Assembly (NCBI RefSeq): GCF_000285835.1
Contig: NZ_HE978600.1
Location: 308,848 to 372,847, forward strand
Source: Brevibacterium senegalense
GTDB taxonomy: Bacteria; Actinomycetota; Actinomycetes; Actinomycetales; Brevibacteriaceae
Reading direction: 5' to 3'
Length of the DNA stretch: 64,000 bases
This document shows, piece by piece, positions 55,561 to 64,000 of the stretch. The first letter of the stretch is position 1. The number at the start of each line of letters is the position of its first letter. The notes under the pieces are model-generated. The model had not been told where the DNA came from. It was given only the letters and a program-made list of their open reading frames with translations, and did no database searches. A program made the translations under genes and the position numbers.

Positions 55561-56747
55561 GCGCGGCCCTTCCCCTCTGCCTTCGAACCCTGTCCCTTGA
55601 TGTCGACGGCGTTCCCCGACTCCGCGACGTCGCTCACCGCGTTCGAGTGATCGACGCGGGTCGCCAGCGAGCGGACGTAGAGGTACACGACGATGCCGCC
55701 GGCGACCGCCGCGTCCAGCAGGAGGCCCCACGGGCCCACCCACATGATGACGAGCGTCGCGAGCGCGCCCACGAGGCCGGCGGCCGGCAGCGTCAGCAGC
55801 CACCCGGACACGATCTTCCCCGCGGTCGACCACTTGACGGTCGATCCGCGCCGCCCCAGTCCGGACCCGATGACGGAACCGGACGCGACCTGGGTGGTCG
55901 AGAGCGCGAAGCCCAGCGCGGAGGACACGAGGATCGTGGCACCGGTCGAGGTCTCCGCCGCGAAGCCCTGCGCGGGCCGCACCTCCGTGAGTCCCTTCCC
56001 CAGGGTGCGGATGATCCGCCACCCGCCCATGTACGTGCCCAGCGCGATCGTGATCGCGCAGGTGAGCACGACCCACAGCTGGGGCTCGTGGTGCGCGGCC
56101 GACTGCCACCCCACCGTGATGAGCAGCAGGGTGATGATGCCCATCGTCTTCTGCGCGTCATTCGTCCCGTGTGCCAGGGCGACGAGCGACGAGGTGAAGA
56201 TCTGGCCGCGTCGGAATCCGTCGCGACCGTTGGGCTTGCCGTCGTACCGCCGTGTCATCCGGTAGGCGATCTTCGTGGCGACGAACGCGACGATGGCGGC
56301 GGTCAGCGGGGAGAGGACCGCGGGCAGGATGATCTTCGACAGAACGCCGCCGGCATTCACCGCGGTGTAGCCCACTCCCACGATCGTGGCGCCCAGCAGA
56401 CCGCCGAACAGCGCGTGCGACGAGCTGGACGGCAGTCCCAGCAGCCACGTGAGCATGTTCCAGAAGATCGCGCCGATGAGCCCGGCGAAGATGACGAACG
56501 GGAAGAAGTCCGCACTGATCCGGTCCTCGTGGATGATGCCGCCGGAGACGGTCTTCGCGACCTCGGTCGACAGGAGCGCGCCGATGAGGTTGAGGATCGC
56601 GGCCAGTGCGACGGCCGTCCTGGGCTTGAGGGCTCCTGTGGCGATGGGCGTCGCCATGGCGTTCGCCGTGTCGTGGAAGCCGTTGGTGAAGTCGAAGAAG
56701 AGTGCGAGCGCGATGACCAGCACGACTGTGAGTGTGAGGAATTCCAC
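55557..56747 (-). CDS. pit: Inorganic phosphate transporter (PiT family)
   Basis: A 396-residue low-affinity phosphate:H+ or metal-phosphate symporter with about 10-11 helices. The duplicated signatures are FDFTNGFHDTANAMATPIATGALKPRTAV and ALAHGTNDAQKTMGIITLLL; WLLGLPSSSSHALFGGLLGA is the family pore motif. The 137-nt upstream gap to mocR holds only a possible promoter and no gene. Confidence 0.93.
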   Translation of the reverse strand: MEFLTLTVVLVIALALFFDFTNGFHDTANAMATPIATGALKPRTAVALAAILNLIGALLSTEVAKTVSGGIIHEDRISADFFPFVIFAGLIGAIFWNMLTWLLGLPSSSSHALFGGLLGATIVGVGYTAVNAGGVLSKIILPAVLSPLTAAIVAFVATKIAYRMTRRYDGKPNGRDGFRRGQIFTSSLVALAHGTNDAQKTMGIITLLLITVGWQSAAHHEPQLWVVLTCAITIALGTYMGGWRIIRTLGKGLTEVRPAQGFAAETSTGATILVSSALGFALSTTQVASGSVIGSGLGRRGSTVKWSTAGKIVSGWLLTLPAAGLVGALATLVIMWVGPWGLLLDAAVAGGIVVYLYVRSLATRVDHSNAVSDVAESGNAVDIKGQGSKAEGKGRA

Positions 56748-56884
56748 TGACTACCTCGGGTCGGAGGAACCGTGCGGACCGGTCGCCGTGGGGGCGGCCA
56801 GGTCCGGGCGGCGGCAGTCACGCCGGTGCGGACTCTCCCGTCGACCGGCATTCACTACGAGTACATCTCATCGTAAACAGAATG

Positions 56885-58231
56885 TCACTCGAGCGGTAGC
56901 GCGGTCCCCACCGCGGCGGCGACGTCCGCGGCCAGGAGGGCGGCCTCGGCGTCGGTGAGGGCATGGACCGTGAGTCGCAGCCGGTGCGCGACCGCGCCCT
57001 GCTCCCCCACCCGGAAATCCTCGCCCGCGCGCACCAGCCAGCCGCGCTCGGCCAGGGGGCGCAGCACGGACCGGGCGGGGACCGGCAGCTCCACCCACAA
57101 GCTCAGGCCGTCGCCGGCGGAGGCGGGCACGCCGTGCTCGGTGAGGAGCCGGGCGACCGCGGCGTTGCGCCGTGCGTAGTGGAGACTCGCGCGCTCGATC
57201 TGCGCGACCGCCTCCGGATCCGTCAGCAGTCCGTGCGCCACGCGCTGCAGCAGGTGGCTCACCCACGTGGTGCCCGGCCGCAGGCGCATCGCGAGACCGG
57301 CGGCGGTGTCCGCGTCCGAGGCGACGAGTGCGACGGCGATGTCCGGGCCGATGAACTTCGACAGGGAGCGCAGCAGGGCCCAGCGGCGGTGCCCCGGACC
57401 CACGAGCGAGTGGAACGGCTGCCGGGACAGGAGCGAGAAGTAGTCGTCCTCGATGACGAGGACGTACGGGTGGTCCGCGAGGACCTCCTGCAGGGCGGCG
57501 GCGCGCGCGGCGGACCGCGACGCGCCGGTGGGGTTCTGCGCGCGGGGCGTGCTGATGACGGCGCGGACGCCCGTCTCCAGCACCGCGCGCAGCCCCTCGA
57601 CCGTCATGCCCTCCGCGTCGATGGGGACCGGGACGGGCCGGTACCCGCCCACCCGGACGGTGTGGATGCTCGAGAGGAAGCACGGATCCTCGAGCGCGAC
57701 GGCGTCGTCGCGACCCAGGGACTGGGCCAGCAGGCGCTCGACGGCGTCCGCCGCTCCGTTCGTGACGGTGAGCGAGAAGGCGTCCGGGACGTCCGGGCCG
57801 ATCCACTCGCGGGCCCACGCCTCGAGGTCCGGGTCGAGGACCGGCGCGCCGTAGAGGACGGGACCGCCGCCCAGCGTCCGCAGGACCGGCGACAGGTCCG
57901 GGATGAGCGCGGGATCCGGGTTGCCGCTGGCGATGTCGCGCAGCGTCGCCTGCGCTGCATAGCCCTCCTGCGCGACCGGGTCGATGCCCGCGATGCGCGT
58001 GCCCGCCCGCCCCTGCGCCTCGACGATGCCGGCCCGGGCCAGCTGGCCGTACGCGGCGACGACGGTGTTGCGGTTGACGCCCAGCTCCTCCGCCAGCGCG
58101 CGCACGGACGGCAGGACGTCACCAGGCATCAGGGAGCGGCGATCCCGCAGGGAGCGGATCGACTCCGCGATGTCCGCCGCCGTGCCGCCGGTGATGCGCG
58201 CGGTTGCGTCGTCGGGGTGCGCCGCCGCCAT
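56885..58231 (-). CDS. pdxR: MocR-family transcription regulator of vitamin B6 synthesis (PdxR-like)
   Basis: A 448-residue MocR/GntR regulator. The N-terminal winged helix-turn-helix ([31 protein letters not shown], residues about 40-75) binds DNA; the rest is an aminotransferase-fold domain that senses pyridoxal phosphate. The PLP lysine is in [18 protein letters not shown]. The ATG at 58231 has GAGGAGGGCGAC upstream; an earlier in-frame start gives an Arg-rich tail without homology. It is divergent from pdxS with a perfect palindrome between them. Confidence 0.88.
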   Translation of the reverse strand: MAAAHPDDATARITGGTAADIAESIRSLRDRRSLMPGDVLPSVRALAEELGVNRNTVVAAYGQLARAGIVEAQGRAGTRIAGIDPVAQEGYAAQATLRDIASGNPDPALIPDLSPVLRTLGGGPVLYGAPVLDPDLEAWAREWIGPDVPDAFSLTVTNGAADAVERLLAQSLGRDDAVALEDPCFLSSIHTVRVGGYRPVPVPIDAEGMTVEGLRAVLETGVRAVISTPRAQNPTGASRSAARAAALQEVLADHPYVLVIEDDYFSLLSRQPFHSLVGPGHRRWALLRSLSKFIGPDIAVALVASDADTAAGLAMRLRPGTTWVSHLLQRVAHGLLTDPEAVAQIERASLHYARRNAAVARLLTEHGVPASAGDGLSLWVELPVPARSVLRPLAERGWLVRAGEDFRVGEQGAVAHRLRLTVHALTDAEAALLAADVAAAVGTALPLE

Positions 58232-58274
58232 GTCGCCCTCCTCTGGTCGTCGCCTCCGCCCCATGCTACGTTAC

Positions 58275-58301
58275 GGCCTATGCCAAACTCTGGCATAGGC
58301 C
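58275..58301. promoter_or_regulatory. PdxR operator palindrome
   Basis: Perfect 11-bp arms GGCCTATGCCA and TGGCATAGGCC flank AACTC between divergent pdxR and pdxS. The position beside the pdxS promoter agrees with activation of PLP synthase and autoregulation. Confidence 0.82.
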
Positions 58302-58320
58302 AAAAGAAGCGAGGAAGAGC

Positions 58321-59226
58321 ATGACACCGCAGTCCACCGCACCCCCGTCCCACTCGTCGCAGTCCCCCGCGGTCGGGTTCGCCCGGTCCCTCACCGGCGG
58401 AGTCATCATGGACGTCGTGACGGCGGAGCAGGCGCGCATCGCGGCCGAGGCGGGCGCCGTCGCCGTCATGGCGCTCGAGCGGGTGCCCGCGGACATCCGC
58501 GCGCAGGGCGGCGTGGCACGCATGAGCGACCCCGACCTCATCGACGAGATCATCGCCGCCGTCGACATCCCGGTCATGGCGAAGGCTCGGATCGGTCACG
58601 TCGTCGAGGCGCAGATCCTCCAGGAGCTGGGTGTCGACTGCGTCGACGAGTCCGAGGTCCTCTCCCCTGCCGACTACGTCCACCACATCGACAAGCGCGC
58701 CTTCACCGTGCCGTTCGTGTGCGGCGCGACGAACCTGGGCGAGGCGCTGCGGAGGATCGCCGAGGGCGCGGCCATGATCCGCTCGAAGGGCGAGGCCGGC
58801 ACGGGGGACGTGTCCGAGGCGACGAAGCACATCCGCACGATCCGGGCGGAGATCGCCCGCCTCACCGCGCTGCGCGGCGATGAGCTGGCCGTCGCCGCGA
58901 AGGAGCTGCAGGCGCCGCTCGACCTCGTCGCACGGGTCGCGGCGGACGGCCGTCTGCCCGTGCCGCTGCTGACGGCCGGCGGCGTCGCGACGCCGGCGGA
59001 TGCGGCGATGATGATGCAGCTGGGTGCCGACGGCGTCTTCGTGGGTTCCGGCATCTTCAAGTCCGGGAACCCGCAGCAGCGGGCGCGTGCGATCGTCGAG
59101 GCGACGGCGCACTATGAGGACGCCGCCCTGCTGGCCCGGGTGTCCCGCGGCCTGGGCGAGGCGATGGTGGGCATCAGCGTCGCGGACCTGCCGGCGCCGC
59201 ACCGCATGGCCGAGCGCGGTTGGTGA
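58321..59226 (+). CDS. pdxS: Pyridoxal 5'-phosphate synthase subunit PdxS
   Basis: A 301-residue TIM-barrel enzyme that makes PLP from ribose 5-phosphate, glyceraldehyde 3-phosphate and ammonia. The Schiff-base lysine is K88 ([10 protein letters not shown]) and the second is K156 ([13 protein letters not shown]); the GGVIMDVV and [13 protein letters not shown] phosphate loops are intact. ATG 58321 has GAGGAAG upstream; the earlier in-frame ATG belongs to the regulator region. The expected glutaminase partner pdxT is not downstream; an OYE-type gene follows instead. Confidence 0.95.
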   Translation: MTPQSTAPPSHSSQSPAVGFARSLTGGVIMDVVTAEQARIAAEAGAVAVMALERVPADIRAQGGVARMSDPDLIDEIIAAVDIPVMAKARIGHVVEAQILQELGVDCVDESEVLSPADYVHHIDKRAFTVPFVCGATNLGEALRRIAEGAAMIRSKGEAGTGDVSEATKHIRTIRAEIARLTALRGDELAVAAKELQAPLDLVARVAADGRLPVPLLTAGGVATPADAAMMMQLGADGVFVGSGIFKSGNPQQRARAIVEATAHYEDAALLARVSRGLGEAMVGISVADLPAPHRMAERGW

Positions 59227-59339
59227 CGCGGTCCGGGCGGTGAGCGCAGCGCGCGGATGTCAGCCGATGACACCGCCCGGACCACCGTCGCCTCGACCCG
59301 GCTACCGTCGTGCGGGCACACCCGCTCGGAGAGGACCCC

Positions 59340-60416
59340 ATGACCGCACCGTCGCTGTGGCAGCCCATCACCGTGGGCCGCATGCACCTGCCCCACCGCC
59401 TGGCACTGGCCCCGATGACCCGGAACCGCGCGCAGCCGGACGGCACGCCGGGCGAGCTGGCCTCCGAGTACTACGCGCAGCGGGCCTCCCTGGGCCTCCT
59501 CATCACGGAGGGCACCCAGCCGTCCGCGGACGGACAGGGCTACCTGCTCTCCCCCGGGATCCACACCCCGGCGCACGTGGCCGGCTGGCGCACCGTCGCT
59601 GAGGCCGTGCACGCCGCAGGCGGCCACCTCGTCCTCCAACTCATGCACGCGGGCCGCCTGGGTCACCCGGACAACACGCCGCACCACCGCCTGCCGGTCG
59701 GCCCGTCCGCCGTCTCCGCCGGGCAGCAGATCCCCACACCCACGGGGATGCAGGAGACCCCGGTCCCCCGCGCCCTGGAGGCGACGGAGATCCCCGGCGT
59801 CATCGACGAGTTCCGCCATGCAGCCGCCTGCGCGATCGAGGCCGGTGCAGACGCGGTGGAGGTCCACGCGGCCAACGGGTACCTGCTCCACCAGTTCCTC
59901 TCCACCGATGCGAACCAGCGCACGGACGACTACGGCGGCTCGGTGGAGGACCGCGCGCGGCTGGCCGTCGAGGTCACCCGGGCTGTCGCCCAGGAGATCG
60001 GGGCGGACCGCACCGGGGTCCGCATCTCCCCCGCCTTCGGCCTGGGCGGGCTGGACGAGGGCGACGCCGAGGCCGTGCACACCCAGTACCTGCACCTCAC
60101 CCACCGGCTAGTACAGCTGGACCTCGCCTACCTGCACGTGCACCACCGGGGCGACGACGACCTGCTGCGCGCGATCCGCGATGCGTGGCCGTCCGTGCTG
60201 CTGGTCGTCCGCAAGGACCGGACCCGCGAGCAGGTCGCGGACGACATCGAGGCGGGGCTCGCAGACATGGCACCCCTGGGGAGGTCCGCGCTCGCGAACC
60301 CGGACATCGTCGAACGGCTGCGCACGGGCGCGCCCTTCAACGAGGTCGACAAGGCGACGATCTACGGCGGCACTGCGGTGGGCTACACGGACTACCCCAC
60401 CCTCTCCCGCGTCTGA
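59340..60416 (+). CDS. NADH:flavin oxidoreductase, Old Yellow Enzyme family
   Basis: A 358-residue FMN ene-reductase. It begins LWQPITVGRMHLPHRLALAPMTRNRA, has LQLMHAGRLGH and VHAANGYLLHQFLSTDANQRTDDYGGSVEDRARLAVEV, and ends with LGRSALANPDIVERLR and IYGGTAVGYTDYP. This is the NemA/OYE class that reduces activated alkenes and nitro compounds. GGAGAGGA lies about 5 nt before ATG 59340. It ends 10 nt from a convergent pseudogene. Confidence 0.93.
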   Translation: MTAPSLWQPITVGRMHLPHRLALAPMTRNRAQPDGTPGELASEYYAQRASLGLLITEGTQPSADGQGYLLSPGIHTPAHVAGWRTVAEAVHAAGGHLVLQLMHAGRLGHPDNTPHHRLPVGPSAVSAGQQIPTPTGMQETPVPRALEATEIPGVIDEFRHAAACAIEAGADAVEVHAANGYLLHQFLSTDANQRTDDYGGSVEDRARLAVEVTRAVAQEIGADRTGVRISPAFGLGGLDEGDAEAVHTQYLHLTHRLVQLDLAYLHVHHRGDDDLLRAIRDAWPSVLLVVRKDRTREQVADDIEAGLADMAPLGRSALANPDIVERLRTGAPFNEVDKATIYGGTAVGYTDYPTLSRV

Positions 60417-60426
60417 ACGTGATCGA

Positions 60427-60882
60427 CTAGCGCTCGTCGGCCGCGAGCGAGGCGAAATGATCGCGGAGCGTCCGCGTGCCCACCTGGTCGCCCACGGAGT
60501 CGGCTTCGATCCCCTCGAGGTGGAACCGCGTGAGGGATGAGACCCGCGGCCCCACACGATCAGCGATCGCCGTGCCCGCTCGCACTGCGGGTCCGGGGAC
60601 ATGAACGCGCTTCGCGCGCATGAGCGCAGACGTCCCGCTCGCCGCGCTCTGCACACCCAGGTACTGGAACGTGCGCACGTCGCTCGACTCCGCGAGCTCC
60701 AGGTACCGGAGATTCAGCGCGAAGTCGACGTCCTACGGGTCCGCCCTCTATCGCGTCACCCCCAGGGCGGACACGACATGGTCGATCCCCGTGACGATCG
60801 AGGAGTCCACATCCGAGCCGAGCCGCGGAGACACCACCGAGTGCTGGCGGGCTTCCTGACCGACTGCCTCCGGCCGGCGCCG
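60427..60882 (-). pseudogene. NAD(P)H-binding (NmrA/YtfG-like) protein remnant
   Basis: On the minus strand one frame carries about 150 codons of a NAD(P)-binding SDR-like family, recognised by GIDHVVSALGVTR and LNLRYLELAESSDVRTFQYLGVQS, and ending VSSLTRFHLEGIEADSVGD and GTRTLRDHFASLA. In-frame TAG stops at 60750-60748 and 60735-60733, and a TGA at 60885-60883, break it. The N-terminal GxxGxxG is missing and about 100 residues appear deleted after MRAKR. It is a decayed gene, convergent with the OYE gene. Confidence 0.7.
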
Positions 60883-60925
60883 TCAGCGGTGTGACGGGGC
60901 GGCCGGAGCGCGGAAATGACGCGGC

Positions 60926-61870
60926 TCAGCTGCCTGACGTCTCTCCGGTCGGTTCTCGCGCGTCCGTCTTCTGACCGTCAGTCCGTTCGGACCGGTCATC
61001 GCCACCGGCCGCTCGACGGTCGTGGGCCCATGTCCGGCCCTGCGCCGCCTTCCTGCTCCGGTTCCGGCGGATGAGCCAGCGAGCGATGAACCAGCCGGGA
61101 ACCCCGACCACGATCACCCACGGCAGGAGCGCCGCGAGCACCAGCACCAGTCCGCCTGCTGAGGCCACCAGGGTCGTACCCAGCGCACCGAGCCACTCTG
61201 CGAACCCGCCCCGGTCGCCCCCACTGTCGCTCTCCCGCAGTTCGACCTGGAGCGTGGACATCGAGACCTGATCCTCCAGGTCATCGCGCTGGGCGACCAG
61301 CGACTCCAGCTCTCCCTGCCGCTCGCTCAGGGCCTGTTCGGCTTCGAGGAGGTCGGAGGCGGAATCCGCTTCGCCCATGATGCCCTCCAGGCGCTCGGTG
61401 GAGGTCTCCAGGGCACTGATCCGCGAATCGAGGTCACGCACCGCACCCGTCACGTCCTCCGCGCTCTGGCTCCGCTCCACGACCTCGCCGGCGCCTTCGA
61501 CGTCGGTCATCAGCTGTTCGAACTCCTCAGCGGGGACGCGCAGCGTGATGTCCACGACGGCTTCACCGCCCCGGTCGGCCCACTCCTCACGACTCTCCAC
61601 ATAGCCGCCACGGGAGTCGCCGTGCTGGGCGATCCCGTCGGCCGCGTCAGAGGGGTCGTCCGTGATCACCCGCATGTCACCCGTGGCGATGACCTGTCGG
61701 TTCGCCTCGGTTGCACCGGGATCCTCGTCCTGCTCCGCAGAGCCGTCCGACCCCTCGGGGACCGCGTGCTGCTCTGGCGCCGGTGCACTGCCTGCGTCGT
61801 GGGAGGTCGATCCGCAGCCGGCCAGCACCAGGCCCAGACCGAGGATGACGGGAGCGATGATTCGTTTCAT
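60926..61870 (-). CDS. DUF4349 lipoprotein
   Basis: A 314-residue lipoprotein. The signal peptide has the lipobox LVLAGC with lipidated C19. An acidic linker is followed by the DUF4349 domain (ITLRVPAEEFEQLMTDVEGAGEVVERSQSAEDVTGAVRDLDSRISALETSTERL, a beta then coiled-coil helical region) and a C-terminal hydrophobic segment (VLVLAALLPWVIVVGVPGWFIARWLI) with a basic tail. It is probably anchored at both ends of the envelope. The ATG at 61870 follows a leaderless TACTAT. Function is unknown. Confidence 0.85.
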   Translation of the reverse strand: MKRIIAPVILGLGLVLAGCGSTSHDAGSAPAPEQHAVPEGSDGSAEQDEDPGATEANRQVIATGDMRVITDDPSDAADGIAQHGDSRGGYVESREEWADRGGEAVVDITLRVPAEEFEQLMTDVEGAGEVVERSQSAEDVTGAVRDLDSRISALETSTERLEGIMGEADSASDLLEAEQALSERQGELESLVAQRDDLEDQVSMSTLQVELRESDSGGDRGGFAEWLGALGTTLVASAGGLVLVLAALLPWVIVVGVPGWFIARWLIRRNRSRKAAQGRTWAHDRRAAGGDDRSERTDGQKTDAREPTGETSGS

Positions 61871-61877
61871 GCCACTG

Positions 61878-61883
61878 ATAGTA
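61878..61883 (-). promoter_or_regulatory. -10 box for leaderless DUF4349 transcript
   Basis: TACTAT on the minus strand ends 7 nt before ATG 61870. Confidence 0.57.
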
Positions 61884-62033
61884 GGTGCCCGCGATGACAG
61901 GCGGTTCGGTCCCGTGTGGCGGTTCTGCAACCCCTGACACACGGACGGCACTCCGCGATCGCCCCGACCAGAACCCACGAAAAAATCCTGAGCCGCGACA
62001 TAGTGGGAAACTCTGCCGCGGCCCAGGACGATC

Positions 62034-62468
62034 GTGGACCTACGGAGACTGTTTTCGAAACTTGCCCCGCGGCTCCGACGTGCGCTGATGGTCGTCAGGA
62101 CGGTTCGGCTCCGGCCGTCCGAGGGTAGAGTTCGCGACCGTCGTAAGACACGGCAAGTTGCTCAACCGAACGATCGGCAGCTTGCCGCCGTTGAGGCCCG
62201 GTATGCCGAGGGAGCCAAGCTCCGGGATCTCGCGCTGGAGCTTGGCGTCAGCCGAGTCCGACTCGCTGAACTACTCCGTCAACGAGGCGTGCGAATCCGG
62301 AACGCTTCTCCTACGCCCGACGAGGTCGCGGAGATGGTGCGCCGCTACGAGTCGGGTGAGTCGCTGGAGCAAATCGGTAAGCGGCTCGGGTTCAACGGCG
62401 GTACCGTGCGAAATCGCCTGGTTGCCCGTGGCGTAGCGATGCGCGACTCGCACGGACGCTCGCGTTGA
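62034..62468 (+). CDS. Tandem helix-turn-helix protein, mobile-element type
   Basis: A 144-residue basic protein with two HTH-like repeats: RYAEGAKLRDLALELGVSRVRLAELLRQRG and RYESGESLEQIGKRLGFNGGTVRNRLVARG. Repeats of this kind, ending GVAMRDSHGR, are usual in small proteins and recombinase C-termini on actinobacterial mobile elements. GTG 62034 is used; ATG 62088 is an alternative. Base composition is lower in G+C than upstream. No partner recombinase is visible. It may be a remnant of, or a helper in, an integrated element. Confidence 0.65.
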   Translation: MDLRRLFSKLAPRLRRALMVVRTVRLRPSEGRVRDRRKTRQVAQPNDRQLAAVEARYAEGAKLRDLALELGVSRVRLAELLRQRGVRIRNASPTPDEVAEMVRRYESGESLEQIGKRLGFNGGTVRNRLVARGVAMRDSHGRSR

Positions 62469-62499
62469 GAGAAGTGAGACAGCAGCGACACAGTCAGGT

Positions 62500-62685
62500 A
62501 TGAGCAGCAGCATCCTGTCGAGGCGAGACAATGCGGCCATGATCAGTCCACACGCCGAGTACCCGGACGATCGTGAGCACCCGGACCACACGAACTATCT
62601 CCAAGAACTCGGACGGGCCACCTACGCCGCGGCAGCGTTAGCAGGAATCGCCTTTGACGGCTCTTCCGGTTCTAGAGTGCGTTGA
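62500..62685 (+). pseudogene. Hypothetical protein 5' fragment cut by IS insertion
   Basis: The frame from ATG 62500 (or 62539, which gives MISPHAEYPDDREHPDH) runs through LQELGRATYAAAALAGIAFD. It then enters the IS inverted repeat and stops after about nine codons of IS DNA. Only the N-terminal about 53 residues of the original protein remain. The family is not recognised. The 3' part should lie beyond the other end of the IS. Confidence 0.6.
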
Positions 62686-64000
62686 CCCTACTGAATAGTT
62701 GTCCGGAGTGGAGCAGGCATCGCAGCACGTAGTGCTCGAAGTTCCTGAAGCCCAGACCGATACCGCGCAGATGCTCAAGACGCCCGTTGATCGCCTCGAC
62801 CGGCCCGTTCGATACGCCACCACGGTCGAAAAACGCCAGCACCTGGGACCGCTTCCGCCACAGTGCCCTCCCTAGTTGCGCAAGCTCTTCCAGCCCGCGC
62901 GGCAGGCCCCTGCGCAACTGATCGATCAGCGTCTGCATGAGACGCCTGCCCGCCTTCGGGTCGGGATGCCGATAGGCATCGATGACGTCCTGGTAGACGA
63001 GGTACGTCACTTCCAAAGCGACGTGATCGTCGTGTTCGGCCCACAGCCGCTCCAACCGGTCTCTGCCCCGCTTGTTCAGCAGAGATCGCCTGGTCAGCAG
63101 AGTCCGTCGTCCCTGGTAAAGGAGGTCCTTCTCGCGGCCCCGATGTCCGTGGATCTGCTGCTGCAATCGTTGCCTGCAGGCGGTGAGCTTCTGCCCGGCG
63201 AGCTGGACGACGTGGAAGGGGTCATCACCGGCACGGATTCCGGCAGCGACTGCGACGTCTCGGAGTGGTAGCCGGCGAACCCGTCCATCGTAACGATCCT
63301 CACCCCGTCACGAAATGCTGGGGAACGCTCCTGCAGCCACGTCGTCACGACTCTGGCTGAGCGTCCCGCCTTCACGTCCAGCAGACGTACTCGACCAGTC
63401 CCGTCGATGAGTGGAGTCAGGTCCACGAAGATCGTCGCGAAGGAATCTTCGCCTTGTCCGCGCACCAGCTTCCAGCAATGCACATCGATGCCCAGGACAC
63501 GGACCCCGGCAAGATGCGCGGGGTCCGCGTACACCAGAGACTTCGCAGCAGTCGTCGCCAGCTGGTTGACGAGATCCCACCCCAACCCGAGAGCCCAACT
63601 GATGGCCGAGATGCTCATCTGATCGCGGACGAGGCGTTTCAGGATCCAGGTCGTGGCGCGCTTGGTGGTCTTCGCCCCTGGCTCAGCGGCGTCGAGGTGG
63701 TGCTGGAAGATCGTGCGCCGGCACCCGGCATGTACGCACTGGTAGCGCGGTAGACGCACGTGCAGACGGGTCGGGCGGACGGTGATGGGAACGTCCGTGA
63801 GCTTGCGGATGACGTGATCCCGCAACCGGCCTTCAGCACCGCAATCGGGGCAGAAGCCGAAGGGTTCTCGTGGTGCGGCTTCGATGACGGTGACGTCCTC
63901 ATCGGTGATCCGGGCGCCGGTGATGTGGATGCCGAGTTCGAGGGTGCGGCAGATGACATCAGCGACGGGACACGACTGGGACGAGACGGTGAATCGCCCC
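62659..64000 (-). mobile_element. ISL3-family insertion sequence, partial (runs off window)
   Basis: The element begins at about 62659 with GGCTCTTCCGGTTCTAGAG, the kind of terminal repeat seen in ISL3 elements. It carries one minus-strand transposase gene whose stop is 13 nt inside the end. The flank CCTTTGAC (62651-62658) would be the 8-bp target duplication if the same 8 bp occurs at the other end, which is outside the window. Confidence 0.82.
62672..64000 (-). pseudogene. ISL3-family transposase, frameshifted and 5'-partial
   Basis: The N-terminal zinc-finger region (FGFCPDCGAEGRLRDHVIRK and YQCVHAGCRR) starts outside or at the window end. The DDE residues are in VLGIDVHCWKL, IVTMDGFAGYH and GPVEAINGRLE. 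The reading frame breaks at about 63222, between PVM and the DPFHVVQLAGQKLTACRQR segment in the next frame; one extra G restores it. Without that base the protein stops early and the copy is inactive. A sequencing error is possible. Confidence 0.8.

Noticed and set aside
60733..60750. TAG read-through or recoding in the NAD(P)-binding remnant
   Set aside because: The gene also lacks its N-terminus and has an internal deletion, so decay is simpler.
62034..62468. Antitoxin or phage repressor role for the tandem-HTH protein
   Set aside because: No partner toxin or phage genes are adjacent; only a mobile-element association can be supported.
1..64000. CRISPR array, tRNA or rRNA
   Set aside because: No spaced direct repeats and no tRNA or rRNA folds were found in the intergenic gaps, all of which are under about 300 nt.

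Overview
The window is very G+C-rich DNA with the gene content and gene order of an actinobacterial chromosome. Markers are hrcA-dnaJ-rsmE-phoH next to lepA-hemW, a lone DUF3097 gene, comEA-comEC-holA, gluABCD, a 480-residue GapB-type GAPDH and many GTG/TTG starts. A Micrococcales-like or Corynebacteriales-like member of Actinomycetota fits, but genus cannot be fixed from this window. About 61.8 kb looks like a dense core chromosome. Only the last ~2 kb (from about 61.9 kb) looks acquired.

Layout. 1-8.0 kb: phoH (cut by the window), rsmE, dnaJ and hrcA under a CIRCE operator, DUF3097, a DUF4870 membrane protein, hemW, lepA. 8.1-21.3 kb: a nuclease/phosphatase-fold protein, a solitary PemK/MazF-type protein, rpsT with a structured leader, holA, a frameshifted comEC, comEA, degV, ugd, an unknown membrane protein, nadE, leuS. 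21.5-32.7 kb: long-chain acyl-CoA ligase, a thiol-dependent quinone reductase, two membrane proteins, gapB-glpK, and a TetR / MFS efflux / hydroxyacid dehydrogenase operon. 32.7-43.9 kb: dnaG-dgt-dusB, a lactate-permease-like carrier, glyS, a DeaD-type helicase and a MOSC-reductase-ferredoxin fusion. 43.9-53.6 kb: a small GNAT, gluABCD glutamate uptake, a ThDP enzyme, a thioesterase, an AMP-forming ligase and small proteins. 53.6-61.9 kb: a second dGTPase-like HD protein, pit phosphate transporter, PdxR-PdxS with a palindromic operator, an Old Yellow Enzyme homologue, a decayed NAD(P)-binding protein gene and a DUF4349 lipoprotein. 62.0-64.0 kb: a double-HTH protein and a gene fragment interrupted by an ISL3-type insertion sequence that runs off the window.

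How it works together. Most genes are housekeeping: protein folding, tRNA charging and modification, replication initiation, central carbon metabolism (gapB-glpK), and vitamin B6 and NAD synthesis. Expression signals are unusually readable. Eleven genes have a TANNNT -10 box ending 6-7 nt before the start codon, which implies leaderless mRNAs; in two of them the upstream gene's TAG stop codon is itself the start of the -10 box. Convergent genes abut or overlap.

The most interesting items are the one-polypeptide MOSC-flavin reductase-2Fe2S protein, the leaderless promoter pattern, the rpsT leader, the comEC single-base lesion in a G run, the pdxR/pdxS operator without an adjacent pdxT, and the IS-disrupted right end. 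I found no CRISPR array, tRNA, rRNA or complete defence island.
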